64,000 bases of DNA from Pontibacillus salipaludis (lineage in GTDB: Bacteria > Bacillota > Bacilli > Bacillales > BH030062), in NCBI RefSeq assembly GCF_014642405.1, contig NZ_BMIN01000003.1, positions 186,001 through 250,000 of the forward strand, written 5' to 3'. The translations under genes were made by a program, and so were the position numbers. Of this stretch, positions 10,493-19,611 are shown one piece after another (position 1 is the stretch's first letter; every line of letters begins with the position of its first letter). A model generated the notes under the pieces. That model saw only the letters and a list, made by a program, of their open reading frames with translations, was not told the origin of the DNA and did not search any database.

Positions 10493-11431
10493 TTGAAATG
10501 GTCTGAAATATGTATTCATACAACAAATGAAGCAATCGAACCCATATCGAACATTCTTCATGAGGCAGGGGCTAGTGGAGTAGTGATTGAAGACCCACAA
10601 GACCTTGTCAAAGAACGAGATACGTTTATGGGTGAGATTTATGAATTAAATCCTGAAGACTATCCGGCAGAAGGTGTGTATGTAAAAGCATACCTTCCCG
10701 TGAATAGTTTCTTAGGAGAAACAGTAGAAGAAATTAAACATGCGATTACCAATCTAATTGAATTCGATATTAATATCGGTCATAACCATGTCACAATAAG
10801 CGAGCTGAATGAGGAAGATTGGGCAACAGCTTGGAAGAAGTACTATAAGCCCGTCAAGATTTCAGAAAAGGTAACAATCATCCCTACTTGGGAAGAGTAT
10901 GAGCCTGTTTCAAGCGATGAAATTATTATAGAATTAGATCCAGGTATGGCGTTTGGTACTGGGACGCATCCCACTACTGTTTTAAGTATCCAAGCGATTG
11001 AGCAGTATATAGAGGAAAATGATTTAGTTATGGACGTAGGAGCTGGCTCTGGAGTCTTAAGCATTGCTTCAGTACTTCTGGGTGCAAAGCATGTACATGC
11101 TTTTGACTTAGACGATATCGCCGTTAAGAGTACTACGATTAATGCTAAATTAAACAATGTGGAAAGCCAAATTGAGTCAAAGCAAAACAACCTACTTCAA
11201 GGTGTTGATGTTGAAGCCGATTTAATTGTTTCCAACATTTTAGCTGAAATCATTGTCCAATTTACAGATGATGCTTTCGCTAAACTGAAGTCTGGTGGTT
11301 ACTTTATAACGTCTGGAATTATTAAGAACAAGCGTCAGTTAGTGAAGGATCAACTTATTGAATCTGGTTTTGAAATTGTTGAAGTTAATGTAATGGAAGA
11401 CTGGACATCGATTATCGCACGTAAACCATAA
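10493..11431 (+). CDS. prmA: Ribosomal protein L11 methyltransferase PrmA
   Basis: 312 aa. PrmA trimethylates ribosomal protein L11 using S-adenosylmethionine. An N-terminal substrate-recognition domain (MKWSEICIHTTNEAIEP) precedes a class I SAM methyltransferase fold. The latter has the MAFGTGTHPTT motif, the MDVGAGSGVLSI glycine motif (about residues 178-189) and IVSNILAE, the NPPY-like motif IV equivalent of PrmA. TTG 10493 is preferred because it gives MKWSE, as in Bacillus; TTG 10484 is also in frame. It follows dnaJ by 29 bp and precedes rsmE, the conserved Bacillus order. Confidence 0.96.
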   Translation: MKWSEICIHTTNEAIEPISNILHEAGASGVVIEDPQDLVKERDTFMGEIYELNPEDYPAEGVYVKAYLPVNSFLGETVEEIKHAITNLIEFDINIGHNHVTISELNEEDWATAWKKYYKPVKISEKVTIIPTWEEYEPVSSDEIIIELDPGMAFGTGTHPTTVLSIQAIEQYIEENDLVMDVGAGSGVLSIASVLLGAKHVHAFDLDDIAVKSTTINAKLNNVESQIESKQNNLLQGVDVEADLIVSNILAEIIVQFTDDAFAKLKSGGYFITSGIIKNKRQLVKDQLIESGFEIVEVNVMEDWTSIIARKP

Positions 11432-11449
11432 AGAAAGCAGGTGCCCATT

Positions 11450-12202
11450 GTGCAACGTTATTTTGTTCCTTCGTCAGGATGGAATGACTCTCAAGTCGTT
11501 ATTACCGGAGAAGATGTACATCACATTGGAAAGGTAATGCGAATGAAGCCTGAACATCATATTTTATGTTGTACACCGGAGGGTGACCTAGCTGAATGTG
11601 AAATTACTGATATTACGACAGAAACTGTCACATGTCAGATTGTAGAGTGGCTGGAAGAGGAAAAAGAACTTCCAGCCTCTGTTACAATTGCACAAGGGTT
11701 ACCTAAAGGAGATAAAATGGAGCATGTGATTCAAAAGGGAACAGAACTCGGAGCATCTCAATTTATCCCTTTTGAAGCAGAGCGCTCCATTGTAAAATGG
11801 GATCAAAAGAAATCACAAAAGAAAATAACACGCTATCAAAAAATTGCAAAAGAAGCGAGCGAACAATCTCATCGAACGATGATCCCCTCTGTTTCTGAGT
11901 TGCATTCCTTAGGAGATTTAATAGCCCTTCAGCCTAACTATGATTGGGTTGTATTTGCTTATGAGGATGAGGCGAAAAGTCAATCATATCGATCATTAAA
12001 AGAAGTTCTTACGCAATTTCAGCAAGGTCAGCGCATTCTCGTCATTATTGGACCAGAAGGCGGATTCAGTGAACAAGAAGTGCAGACGCTGAAGGAAGCG
12101 GGGGCGCTAGCGGTACGTTTGGGACCAAGAATATTAAGAACAGAAACCGCTGCTACATATTTTCTTTCAGCTCTGTCCTATCAATTAGAGGAATTGGGGT
12201 GA
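11450..12202 (+). CDS. rsmE: 16S rRNA m3U1498 methyltransferase RsmE
   Basis: 250 aa. RsmE methylates N3 of U1498 in 16S rRNA. It has a PUA-like N-terminus (MQRYFVPSSGW, then GEDVHHIGKVMRMKPEH) and a SPOUT-fold methyltransferase with LPKGDKMEHVIQKGTELG, IGPEGGFS and the C-terminal LGPRILRTETA knot motif. GTG 11450 gives MQRYF as in relatives and is spaced from GCAGGTG; the in-frame GTG at 11441 overlaps that RBS. It ends 4 bp before mtaB, so translational coupling is likely. Confidence 0.95.
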   Translation: MQRYFVPSSGWNDSQVVITGEDVHHIGKVMRMKPEHHILCCTPEGDLAECEITDITTETVTCQIVEWLEEEKELPASVTIAQGLPKGDKMEHVIQKGTELGASQFIPFEAERSIVKWDQKKSQKKITRYQKIAKEASEQSHRTMIPSVSELHSLGDLIALQPNYDWVVFAYEDEAKSQSYRSLKEVLTQFQQGQRILVIIGPEGGFSEQEVQTLKEAGALAVRLGPRILRTETAATYFLSALSYQLEELG

Positions 12203-12206
12203 TCCT

Positions 12207-13568
12207 ATGCCATCAGTAGCCTTTCATACACTAGGTTGTAAAGTAAACCATTATGAAACGGAAGCCATTTGGCAATTGTTCAAAGAAGAAGGATATGAGC
12301 GCACGGACTTTGATCGCTCATCTGATGTATACGTGATTAACACATGTACAGTAACGAACACAGGGGATAAGAAGAGTCGTCAAGTGATTAGACGTGCTAT
12401 CCGTAAAAATCCTGATGCTGTTATTTGTGTAACGGGGTGTTATGCACAAACATCTCCGGCTGAGATTATGGACATTCCTGGTGTAGATATTGTGGTAGGG
12501 ACACAAGATCGACGTAAAATGCTAGACTACATCAAACAATACCAGGAAGAACGTCAACCTATTAATGGTGTTACAAATATTATGAAAACACGAACATATG
12601 AAGAGCTTGATGTCCCTGCTTTCACTGACCGTACACGAGCTTCCTTGAAGATTCAAGAAGGTTGTAACAACTTTTGTACGTTCTGCATTATTCCTTGGGC
12701 TCGTGGCTTAATGCGTTCACGTGACCCAGAAGAAGTTATTCAACAAGCTCAACAGCTTGTTGATGCAGGGTATAAAGAAATTGTATTGACAGGAATTCAT
12801 ACAGGCGGTTACGGCGAGGACATGAAAGATTATAATCTTGCTATGTTATTACGTGAATTAGACAAAAGGGTAAATGGTTTAAAACGAATTCGTATTTCCT
12901 CCATTGAAGGGAGCCAAATCACAGACGACGTGATCGATGTTCTGCGTGAGTCTGATAAGATCGTTCGTCACCTTCATATCCCTCTTCAATCAGGATCAAA
13001 TACGGTACTTAAGCGTATGCGTCGTAAATACACCACTGAGTTTTACAAAGAACGAGTGGACCGTATTAAAGAGGCGCTACCAGGTCTTGCGATTACCTCA
13101 GATGTTATCGTTGGATTTCCAGGTGAGACTGAAGAAGAATTTAATGAAACGTATCGCTTCATTCAAGAGATCGGTTATTCTGAACTTCACGTATTTCCAT
13201 ACTCGAAGCGTACAGGAACACCTGCTGCTCGTATGGATGACCAGGTAGATGAAGAAGTTAAGAACGATCGTGTTCATCAACTTATCGAATTGTCAAACCA
13301 ACAAGCTAAAGAATATGCATCACAGTATGACGGAGAAGTGCTTGAAGTTATACCAGAAGAGAAGTTTAAAGACGATGAAAATGACAATCGGTATGTTGGT
13401 TATACCGATAATTATTTAAAAGTAGTGTTTGAAGGAAAAGAAGATATGGTAGGAGAAATTGTCCGTGTTAAGCTTACTCAAGCTGGATACCCTTATAATG
13501 CAGGTCAATTTGTCCGGGTGATGGACCGACCAAGTCTAACAGACGATTCTATCGAGTTATCTTCCTAA
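12207..13568 (+). CDS. mtaB: tRNA t6A37 methylthiotransferase MtaB (YqeV)
   Basis: 453 aa. This radical SAM methylthiotransferase converts t6A37 to ms2t6A37 in tRNAs reading ANN codons. The N-terminal UPF0004 domain carries three cluster cysteines (TLGCKVN, NTCTVTN, VTGCYAQ). The radical SAM motif is EGCNNFCTFCIIPWARG (CX3CX2C). VGFPGETEEEF is the usual MiaB-family block and a TRAM domain closes the protein. It is last in the dnaJ unit, 4 bp after rsmE, and is followed by a strong terminator. The GDKKSRQ segment and synteny favour MtaB over MiaB or RimO. Confidence 0.95.
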   Translation: MPSVAFHTLGCKVNHYETEAIWQLFKEEGYERTDFDRSSDVYVINTCTVTNTGDKKSRQVIRRAIRKNPDAVICVTGCYAQTSPAEIMDIPGVDIVVGTQDRRKMLDYIKQYQEERQPINGVTNIMKTRTYEELDVPAFTDRTRASLKIQEGCNNFCTFCIIPWARGLMRSRDPEEVIQQAQQLVDAGYKEIVLTGIHTGGYGEDMKDYNLAMLLRELDKRVNGLKRIRISSIEGSQITDDVIDVLRESDKIVRHLHIPLQSGSNTVLKRMRRKYTTEFYKERVDRIKEALPGLAITSDVIVGFPGETEEEFNETYRFIQEIGYSELHVFPYSKRTGTPAARMDDQVDEEVKNDRVHQLIELSNQQAKEYASQYDGEVLEVIPEEKFKDDENDNRYVGYTDNYLKVVFEGKEDMVGEIVRVKLTQAGYPYNAGQFVRVMDRPSLTDDSIELSS

Positions 13569-13604
13569 AAAAAGACCTTGCTGAGTGTTCAGCAAGGTCT
13601 TTTT
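13568..13604 (+). terminator. Terminator after mtaB
   Basis: AAAGACCTTGCTGA-gtgt-TCAGCAAGGTCTTT, perfectly paired, then T-rich sequence. Confidence 0.9.
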
Positions 13605-13731
13605 ATGTATGACATATACACTTATAGAGACAATAAAGTAAGCGATTTAATAGAGGAGGAGTAGCATTTTTAAAGACATAATGCTAAGATGAAAGAGGTA
13701 CGGACAACCTAAGTAAGAAAGGAAGATTAAA

Positions 13732-14403
13732 ATGGATGCTAAATTAGCTAAAATGATTGATCATACACAGTTAAAACCAGATACAGCACAAGAAAAAATT
13801 GAACAGATTTGCCAAGAAGCTAAAGAATATGGCTTTGCTTCTGTATGCGTAAACCCTTACTGGGTACCTTTCTGTTACGAACGTCTTCAAGATACAGACG
13901 TAAAAGTTTGTACGGTTATTGGTTTCCCTCTAGGAGCTAATACTAAAGAATTAAAAGCTTATGAAACAAAACAAGCCATTGAAAACGGAGCTACAGAAGT
14001 AGACATGGTAATTAACATCGGCGCTCTAAAGAGTGGAGATAAAGAAACAGTGCAAGCTGACATTGAAGCCGTTGTTCGCGCGACAGAAGGCAATGCTTTA
14101 ACAAAGGTGATCATTGAGACGTCTCTTCTTACAGACGAAGAAAAAGTAACAGCTTGCGAATTAGCTAAAGCTGCTGGAGCAGATTACGTTAAGACGTCTA
14201 CAGGCTTCTCAGGTGGAGGCGCTACAGTTGAAGATATTAAACTAATGCGTAACACAGTAGGACCAGACATGGGAGTAAAAGCCTCTGGAGGCGTTCGCGA
14301 CCGTGAAGGAGCAGACGCTGTCATCGAAGCAGGCGCTACTCGCATTGGTGCTAGTGCAGGTGTATCCATCGTATCAGGTGGACAAGGAACTTCAGATTAT
14401 TAA
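13732..14403 (+). CDS. deoC: Deoxyribose-phosphate aldolase DeoC
   Basis: 223 aa. A class I aldolase that cleaves 2-deoxyribose 5-phosphate to glyceraldehyde 3-phosphate and acetaldehyde in deoxynucleoside salvage. Motifs include [10 protein letters not shown] (residues 10-19), [17 protein letters not shown] and [11 protein letters not shown], with the Schiff-base lysine at about K154. It is a monocistronic unit between mtaB and the Na/Pi carrier, with its own RBS (AAGAAAGGAAG) and terminator. In B. subtilis deoC lies with nupC and pdp elsewhere; here it stands alone, and no other deoxynucleoside gene is in the window. Confidence 0.96.
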   Translation: MDAKLAKMIDHTQLKPDTAQEKIEQICQEAKEYGFASVCVNPYWVPFCYERLQDTDVKVCTVIGFPLGANTKELKAYETKQAIENGATEVDMVINIGALKSGDKETVQADIEAVVRATEGNALTKVIIETSLLTDEEKVTACELAKAAGADYVKTSTGFSGGGATVEDIKLMRNTVGPDMGVKASGGVRDREGADAVIEAGATRIGASAGVSIVSGGQGTSDY

Positions 14404-14408
14404 TAACT

Positions 14409-14446
14409 AAAAAAAGGTGTCCTCCTAGGAGGACACCTTTTTTTTC
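14409..14446 (+). terminator. Terminator after deoC
   Basis: A perfect palindrome centred on CCTAGG, with arms AAAGGTGTCCTC and GAGGACACCTTT and a T run. Confidence 0.92.
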
Positions 14447-14607
14447 TAGTATTTAATCTTGATCTTTATAATGTGTATTATAAAAAGGCTCTGGTTAAGT
14501 TTGTTGTTGTTAATCTTATAATAGATTTGTTCAACATTAGGGCAGGATTGTTGAAAACTCGAAGCTGACACCGCGTCGTGTATGTGGCCGTTACGCTTTT
14601 AAGTGCT

Positions 14608-14701
14608 AGGGCAGGATCGCGGGGACCACTCGCTTTCCTGCGGGGAGCTGGGAAGCCTCCTCAATCGCTACGCGGAGTCTCGCAGTCACTAAGCCTGCCC
14701 T
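14608..14701. repeat. Repeat family C, compact copy C1
   Basis: A 94-bp imperfect palindrome bounded by AGGGCAGG (14608-14615) and CCTGCCCT (14694-14701). The interior carries the family motifs ACTCGCTTTCC, GCCTCCTC and GGAGTCTCGC. An upstream tail (CTCGAAGCTGA, then TGGCCGTTACGCTTTT) recurs beside C4, C5 and C8. It is noncoding and sits between the deoC terminator and the 341-bp repeat. Confidence 0.75.
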
Positions 14702-14709
14702 GAAGCTAA

Positions 14710-15050
14710 TTAGGCGAACGGACCTGCTTATTATAGTTGCTCTTAAGCCACCTACCTCACAAATATGGCGCGTTTTCGTCTCTCTCCATTTAGCAAAGGT
14801 GGGCCTGGAAATTGCGAGACTCCTGCGGGAGAAAGAGGTCGACGAGACCCCGCAGGGTGGTTTTCCCGAGGAGGCTAAAAGAGAAAGAGGAAGTTCGACT
14901 AAGATCGTCACGTCCTGTGACAACGTCGAACGACCCCACGTCGTGTGGGGCCGCGGAAAGCGAGTGATTTCCAGGCACACCTTTCGCTCCATTATAGCTG
15001 ACGAAAACCTCTCTACATCTATCGCAAGACATCTCTACCTCAGTTTCAAG
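14710..15050. repeat. 341-bp long repeat R1 (C2 composite carrying an A3 module)
   Basis: By eye this matches 61700-62040 over exactly 341 positions with about 10 differences and no gaps. It holds a type-C outer stem GTTTTCGT (14772-14779) with ACGAAAAC (15001-15008). An inner GGTGGGCCTGGAAAT arm pairs with ATTTCCAGGCACACC. The CCTGCGGG/CCCGCAGG hairpin is inside, with an A module (14891-14952, minus orientation). Weaker similarity to the other copy continues to about 15112. The 14447-15120 gap holds nothing else that I can identify. Confidence 0.92.
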
Positions 15051-15137
15051 CCTTCCGTATAAGGGGGCTTATATGAAACAAATAAATCAACAATGAACAT
15101 TAACAGCGCCTAAAAAAGATTATATGTTCACTAAACA

Positions 15138-16067
15138 TCATTCTTTATATTTATGAACGAACATAACAAATTTAGTGAAGTGTTGGACAAAAGGTAAAAC
15201 AATTAGTGAAGACAAAACATTAAACACAACAGAGATGTGAGCAAGTTGCTGGGCTGGGTCGTTTGATAGCCATTGGGATAAAGCAGCAAGTTCATCTATG
15301 AATGGTGCAAACAGTAATACGCCTAAGACATTAAGCCAGATGTGAGCCATGGCAACAAGCCGAGCTTCATAATTGCTTCCGAGTGAAGCCACCCAGGCAG
15401 TGATACAAGTTCCAATATTAGCACCTAGCATTATTCCAATAGCTGATGTGAGACTAAAAATACCTTCGTTTAAAAAGCTCATTGATATTCCTGTGGCTGC
15501 AGTAGATGATTGTATAATGGCTGTCATGGCTGTTCCGATTAATATGCTGGCATTAGGAAAGTCGTTTGTATAGGCCAGGCTATCTTGAATGATTGGGAAT
15601 TGCTTCAAAGGTTCTGCTAAGGATTCGAATCCGTTTAAAGCAACAAAGATACATCCTAAGCCAAATAAGATTCCACCAGCTCCAAACCATGTTTGTTTAG
15701 GGATGATTAGTAGTACTGCTCCAATGATTAAGAGTGGCCAAAGGGGGATGGAGTTTGAGAATGTAAGTAATTCAGCTGTAACAGTCGTTCCAATATTAGC
15801 TCCTAGAATAATTCCAATAGATTGTTTGAAATTGAGCACCCCTACAGCGACTAGCCCAATTGCAATTACCATGGTAGCTGAGCTGCTTTGTAACACACTT
15901 GTTACAACAATACCAGCAAGCATTCCTTTGAATGGATTATTCGCAAACCGTTGAAGCAACACTTTCATATTTCGATAAGATAGTTGATACAAACCAACTC
16001 GTAGTACAGTCATACCAAATAAAAAAATGGTTAAGAAAACAGTAAAAAGTGTAATTAAATCAGCCAC
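15138..16067 (-). CDS. Na/Pi cotransporter family membrane protein (YqeW-like)
   Basis: 309 aa, highly hydrophobic with about eight predicted membrane segments. The family carries an internal duplication with paired QSS signatures, visible here as VLQSSSATMV and IIQSSTAATG. Each is followed by a GANIGT motif (LGANIGTTVT and LGANIGTCIT). Family members drive sodium-coupled phosphate uptake, though many remain untested. This copy lacks the C-terminal PhoU domain present in the carrier at 48.5 kb. The start is GTG 16067 behind GAGGTGAA. It is divergent from rpsU, as YqeW is near rpsU in Bacillus. No Pho box is visible upstream. Confidence 0.88.
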   Translation of the reverse strand: MADLITLFTVFLTIFLFGMTVLRVGLYQLSYRNMKVLLQRFANNPFKGMLAGIVVTSVLQSSSATMVIAIGLVAVGVLNFKQSIGIILGANIGTTVTAELLTFSNSIPLWPLLIIGAVLLIIPKQTWFGAGGILFGLGCIFVALNGFESLAEPLKQFPIIQDSLAYTNDFPNASILIGTAMTAIIQSSTAATGISMSFLNEGIFSLTSAIGIMLGANIGTCITAWVASLGSNYEARLVAMAHIWLNVLGVLLFAPFIDELAALSQWLSNDPAQQLAHISVVFNVLSSLIVLPFVQHFTKFVMFVHKYKE

Positions 16068-16457
16068 GGTTCTTCACCTCTATACCATACTATGGACAAG
16101 ACTTAAATTCATGACAGAAAAGGACTTTCTAACAGGATAAAAGTAGTCATGGTATACATTGGAAAGTGTAGTGGTATCAACAATTGGTGATTTACACACT
16201 TCGATCCGAGTGTCAAACAAGAAGGATGACCCAATTTATCGAAATTAAGCATTACCCTCTATCTTGCTTGCTCAACTTATGTTAAAGTGGATGATATGAC
16301 AGAGCAACGACAATATAATTCTCCGAATGATCCGATCCTTAATAAAAATAGTTGAATCTGTCTGGAGAATGGTTTATAATTGTCAAAGGCATGTGAGGAA
16401 AAGATACTCACGTGTTCATTGAAACTGTCTTTTTTGCTTTGGAGGGAGGGTAATAGC
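16068..16457. other. 390-bp divergent intergenic region (Na/Pi carrier / rpsU)
   Basis: It contains the rpsU promoter (16352-16380) and the leader of rpsU. No convincing minus-strand promoter, RNA gene or repeat was seen in the rest. Confidence 0.5.
16352..16380 (+). promoter_or_regulatory. SigA-type promoter for rpsU-yqeY
   Basis: TTGAAT (16352-16357), 17-nt spacer, perfect TATAAT (16375-16380). The transcript would have a leader of about 70 nt before rpsU. Confidence 0.85.
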
Positions 16458-16631
16458 ATGTCAAACAACACTCGCGTGCGTAAAAACGAGTCTCTTGAAG
16501 ATGCTCTTCGTCGCTTCAAGCGCAGCGTATCTAAGAATGGTACACTAGCTGAGTATCGTAAGCGTGAACATTACGAGAAGCCTAGCGTCCGTCGTAAGAA
16601 GAAATCAGAAGCCGCTAGAAAGCGTAAGTAA
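16458..16631 (+). CDS. rpsU: 30S ribosomal protein S21
   Basis: 57 aa, very basic. S21 is a late-assembling small-subunit protein near the mRNA exit and anti-Shine-Dalgarno region. The sequence [20 protein letters not shown] and the tail [13 protein letters not shown] are typical. ATG 16458 follows GGAGGGAGGG, and the extension upstream of it is not protein-like. yqeY begins 15 bp after the stop, so the two are cotranscribed as in Bacillus. Confidence 0.97.
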   Translation: MSNNTRVRKNESLEDALRRFKRSVSKNGTLAEYRKREHYEKPSVRRKKKSEAARKRK

Positions 16632-16646
16632 GAGGGTGTAAGGTAG

Positions 16647-17093
16647 ATGTCATTACTTGAGCGTCTAAACCAAGATATGAAAGAGGCTTTACGTAACAAA
16701 GAGAAAGAAAGACTATCCGTCATACGTATGGTGAAGTCTTCTTTACAAAATGAAGCTTTAAAACTTGGAAAAGATGAATTGACTGAGGAAGAAGAATTAA
16801 CTGTTTTGTCTCGAGAGATAAAGCAACGAAAAGATTCCCTCCAAGAGTACAAAAGTGCAGGTCGTGACGATCTTGCGCAAAAAGATGAGAGAGATATTGA
16901 AATCATTCAATCATATATGCCCCAACAGCTTTCTGAAGATGAATTAGATGCTATCGTTCAAGAAACGATTGCAGAAGTCGGTGCATCTTCTAAGCAGGAT
17001 ATGGGCAAAGTGATGAGTGCCATTATGCCTAAAGTAAAAGGCAAAGCGGATGGCTCTCTAGTTAATAAATTTGTACAAAAACATTTATCTTAA
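16647..17093 (+). CDS. yqeY: GatB/YqeY domain protein
   Basis: 148 aa, full length for the stand-alone YqeY family. The fold is all-helical and shared with the tail domain of the amidotransferase subunit GatB, which contacts tRNA. The free protein's role is not established. Visible landmarks are [20 protein letters not shown] at the start, [16 protein letters not shown], and the C-terminal [20 protein letters not shown]. It is downstream of rpsU and ends at a terminator. Confidence 0.93.
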   Translation: MSLLERLNQDMKEALRNKEKERLSVIRMVKSSLQNEALKLGKDELTEEEELTVLSREIKQRKDSLQEYKSAGRDDLAQKDERDIEIIQSYMPQQLSEDELDAIVQETIAEVGASSKQDMGKVMSAIMPKVKGKADGSLVNKFVQKHLS

Positions 17094-17097
17094 ACAC

Positions 17098-17127
17098 GAA
17101 CCGCCTTTTTAATAAGGCGGTTTTTTT
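17098..17127 (+). terminator. Terminator after yqeY
   Basis: AACCGCCTT paired with AAGGCGGTT, followed by a T run. Confidence 0.85.
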
Positions 17128-17185
17128 CGTATGATTGGCTTTTTTCATGGATGTAGGATAAAATGCATATAAAAATTTTTTATCA

Positions 17186-17212
17186 TGAAACGTTTAGTTC
17201 TTCTAACTCGTA
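17186..17212 (+). promoter_or_regulatory. SigW-type ECF promoter for the nfeD-floA unit
   Basis: TGAAAC (17186-17191), 17-nt spacer, CGTA (17209-17212), matching the SigW consensus TGAAAC-N16/17-CGTA. It lies 28 bp before the nfeD start codon. In B. subtilis the orthologous yqeZ-yqfA-yqfB operon belongs to the SigW regulon. Assignment here is by motif and synteny. Confidence 0.8.
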
Positions 17213-17240
17213 TATAATAAGAGAGAAAGGGGGGGGAAGT

Positions 17241-18575
17241 ATGAGGAGGATACTAAGGTATGCTATGGTTTTCTCGCTGTTGATGTTAGTGTTGGTGTCA
17301 TTTCTTAGTCCCGCGAGCTCCGCAGATGGAAAAGGAGAAACGGTATATGTTGTTCCTATTACAGAAACGGTGGAGAAAGGACTTGCTTCTTTTTTAAAGA
17401 GAAGTGTAAATGAAGCAAGAGAACGGGATGCGGACCACATCATTTTCGAAGTAAACACCCCTGGTGGCAGGGTGGATGCAGCGGCTGAAATAGCAAATTT
17501 GTTTCAGTCCATTGAAATCCCGAATACCGCCTATGTTGTTCAGGAAGCCTTATCTGCAGGCTCATACATATCACTAAATGCTGATCAAATATATATGAAG
17601 CCAAATACAACCATGGGCTCAGCAGGTGTTATCACGTCAGATGGGAATGCAGCTAGTAAGAAAGCGCAATCTGATTGGGTAAAGAAAATGCGTACAGCAG
17701 CCGAATTGAATAATAGAGATCCGTTATATGCAGAAGCGATGGCTAACCCAGATGTTGATTTGCCGAAATATAAAGCAGGAAAAGGGAAATACCTGACCCT
17801 AAGTGCAGCGGAAGCTCTAGAAGTAGGGTATGCAGAAGGGGTGGTTGATTCAAGAGAACAATTGTTATCAGAACTTGGATTATCGGACTCTGAAATCATT
17901 ACGACTAATCCTACGTTTACTGAGCGTCTGGCTCGTTTGATTACTCATCCTGTTGTCGTTCCTATATTGCTTTCTGTAGCTAGCTTGGGGTTTGTTGCAG
18001 AACTTTATTCCCCTGGATTTGGTATCGCTGGATCCATGGGTCTACTCGCTTTAGGGTTGTTCTTCTATGGACATATGATTGCAGGACTTGCAGGTTATGA
18101 AGCGATCATCTTATTTGGTTTAGGAGTTGTGTGTATCGTTCTAGAGTTCTTTGTCCCGGGTGGAATTCTCGGGATTATTGGAACAGGTGGAGTGGTAGGT
18201 TCCTTGTTTATGTCTACGGATGACATAGGTCATATGACGATGAGTCTCCTCATTGCTATTATTGTGGCGATTATAGGCTCTGTTATCTTATTTAAGACGA
18301 TAGGATTTGATAAAGGGTTCTTGAGAAACATCGTTTTAAGTGACTCTACTTCCTCAGAGAAAGGCTACCTCTCATCTAATAATAGAGAGGATCTCATAGG
18401 AAATATAGGTAAAGCTGTTACGCCACTAAGACCATCTGGTACTGGGATATTCAACGATGAAAGAGTTGATGTTGTAACAGAAGGTAGTTTCATCTCTACA
18501 GGAGCAAGTATCAAAATTGTAAGAGTAGAAGGATCTCGGATTGTTGTTCGAGAAGTAAAACAAGAAAAAGAATAA
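17241..18575 (+). CDS. yqeZ: NfeD1a-type membrane serine protease-like protein (YqeZ)
   Basis: 444 aa. A signal peptide or first membrane helix (about residues 8-30) is followed by a ClpP-like domain (FEVNTPGGRVDAA, EALSAGSYISLNADQIYM, MGSAGVI), then four to five membrane helices (about 240-375) and a C-terminal OB-fold NfeD domain. The family acts with flotillins in membrane microdomains and the cell-envelope stress response. ATG 17241 follows a G-rich RBS (AAAGGGGGGGGAAG). It is the first gene of nfeD-floA-yqfB behind a SigW-type promoter, the pairing expected for NfeD and flotillin. Confidence 0.93.
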   Translation: MRRILRYAMVFSLLMLVLVSFLSPASSADGKGETVYVVPITETVEKGLASFLKRSVNEARERDADHIIFEVNTPGGRVDAAAEIANLFQSIEIPNTAYVVQEALSAGSYISLNADQIYMKPNTTMGSAGVITSDGNAASKKAQSDWVKKMRTAAELNNRDPLYAEAMANPDVDLPKYKAGKGKYLTLSAAEALEVGYAEGVVDSREQLLSELGLSDSEIITTNPTFTERLARLITHPVVVPILLSVASLGFVAELYSPGFGIAGSMGLLALGLFFYGHMIAGLAGYEAIILFGLGVVCIVLEFFVPGGILGIIGTGGVVGSLFMSTDDIGHMTMSLLIAIIVAIIGSVILFKTIGFDKGFLRNIVLSDSTSSEKGYLSSNNREDLIGNIGKAVTPLRPSGTGIFNDERVDVVTEGSFISTGASIKIVRVEGSRIVVREVKQEKE

Positions 18576-18587
18576 GGGGGAATACTT

Positions 18588-19577
18588 ATGTTATCAGAAG
18601 GTTTAGTACCAATTATATTTATTGCAGTGATTATTATAGCGCTTGCTGTATTGTTCACGTTTATTCCAATCATGCTATGGATTAGTGCTTTGGCAGCGGG
18701 CGTTAGAATCAGCATCTTTACACTCATTGGAATGAGATTACGTCGAGTCGTTCCAAGTCGCGTTATTAATCCGTTGATTAAAGCGCATAAAGCTGGTGTG
18801 GATGTAGATACAAATCAGCTTGAAAGTCACTACCTTGCAGGCGGGAATGTTGACCGCGTGGTAAATGCACTTATTGCAGCTCAACGCGCTAATATTGAAT
18901 TAAGTTTTGAGCGTTGTGCGGCCATTGACTTAGCTGGTCGTGATGTATTAGAAGCTGTTCAGATGAGCGTTAACCCGAAAGTGATTGAAACACCATTTAT
19001 TGCTGGTGTAGCAATGGATGGAATCGAAGTGAAAGCAAAAGCTCGTATTACCGTTCGAGCGAATATTGATCGTCTTGTCGGGGGCGCTGGTGAGGATACC
19101 GTTATTGCTCGAGTAGGTGAAGGTATTGTTAGTACTATTGGTAGCTCTAAGGACCATAACCAGGTATTAGAGAATCCGGATCGTATTTCTCAAAACGTAT
19201 TAAGTAAAGGTCTTGATGCTGGAACTGCTTTTGAGATCTTGTCCATTGATATTGCTGATATTGATATCGGAAAGAACATTGGTGCAATCCTTCAAACGGA
19301 CCAGGCTGAAGCCGATAAGAATATCGCTCAGGCTAAAGCAGAGGAACGTCGTGCCATGGCGGTTGCGCAAGAACAAGAAATGCGCGCACGTGTTCAAGAA
19401 ATGCAAGCGAAAGTTGTGGAAGCCGAAGCAGAAGTTCCGCTTGCTATGGCCGAAGCGTTGCGCTCAGGTAATATAGGTGTTATGGATTACTACAATTTGA
19501 AGAATATCCAAGCAGATACCGATATGCGTGATGTGATTGGAAAGATGAATAATGAAAATGAAGAAGAGGACAAATAG
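18588..19577 (+). CDS. floA: Flotillin-like protein FloA (YqfA)
   Basis: 329 aa. FloA scaffolds functional membrane microdomains. A single N-terminal hairpin-like hydrophobic segment (about residues 5-45) anchors the protein. The body has PHB/SPFH-type sequence ([35 protein letters not shown]) and ends with an Ala/Glu-rich helical region ([20 protein letters not shown]). It lies 12 bp after nfeD and belongs to the same unit. The length and the lack of a long C-terminal coiled coil match FloA and not FloT. Confidence 0.96.
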   Translation: MLSEGLVPIIFIAVIIIALAVLFTFIPIMLWISALAAGVRISIFTLIGMRLRRVVPSRVINPLIKAHKAGVDVDTNQLESHYLAGGNVDRVVNALIAAQRANIELSFERCAAIDLAGRDVLEAVQMSVNPKVIETPFIAGVAMDGIEVKAKARITVRANIDRLVGGAGEDTVIARVGEGIVSTIGSSKDHNQVLENPDRISQNVLSKGLDAGTAFEILSIDIADIDIGKNIGAILQTDQAEADKNIAQAKAEERRAMAVAQEQEMRARVQEMQAKVVEAEAEVPLAMAEALRSGNIGVMDYYNLKNIQADTDMRDVIGKMNNENEEEDK

Positions 19578-19611
19578 AGCTTGAAGTCCTATTTAGGAGG
19601 ACTGATTACGA

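Noticed and set aside
14606-15062. Several open frames on both strands with peptides such as SSTKIVTSCDNVERPH, repeated at 61.8 kb
   Set aside because: The frames are produced by the C and A repeats and change with orientation; they are common spurious calls in such elements.
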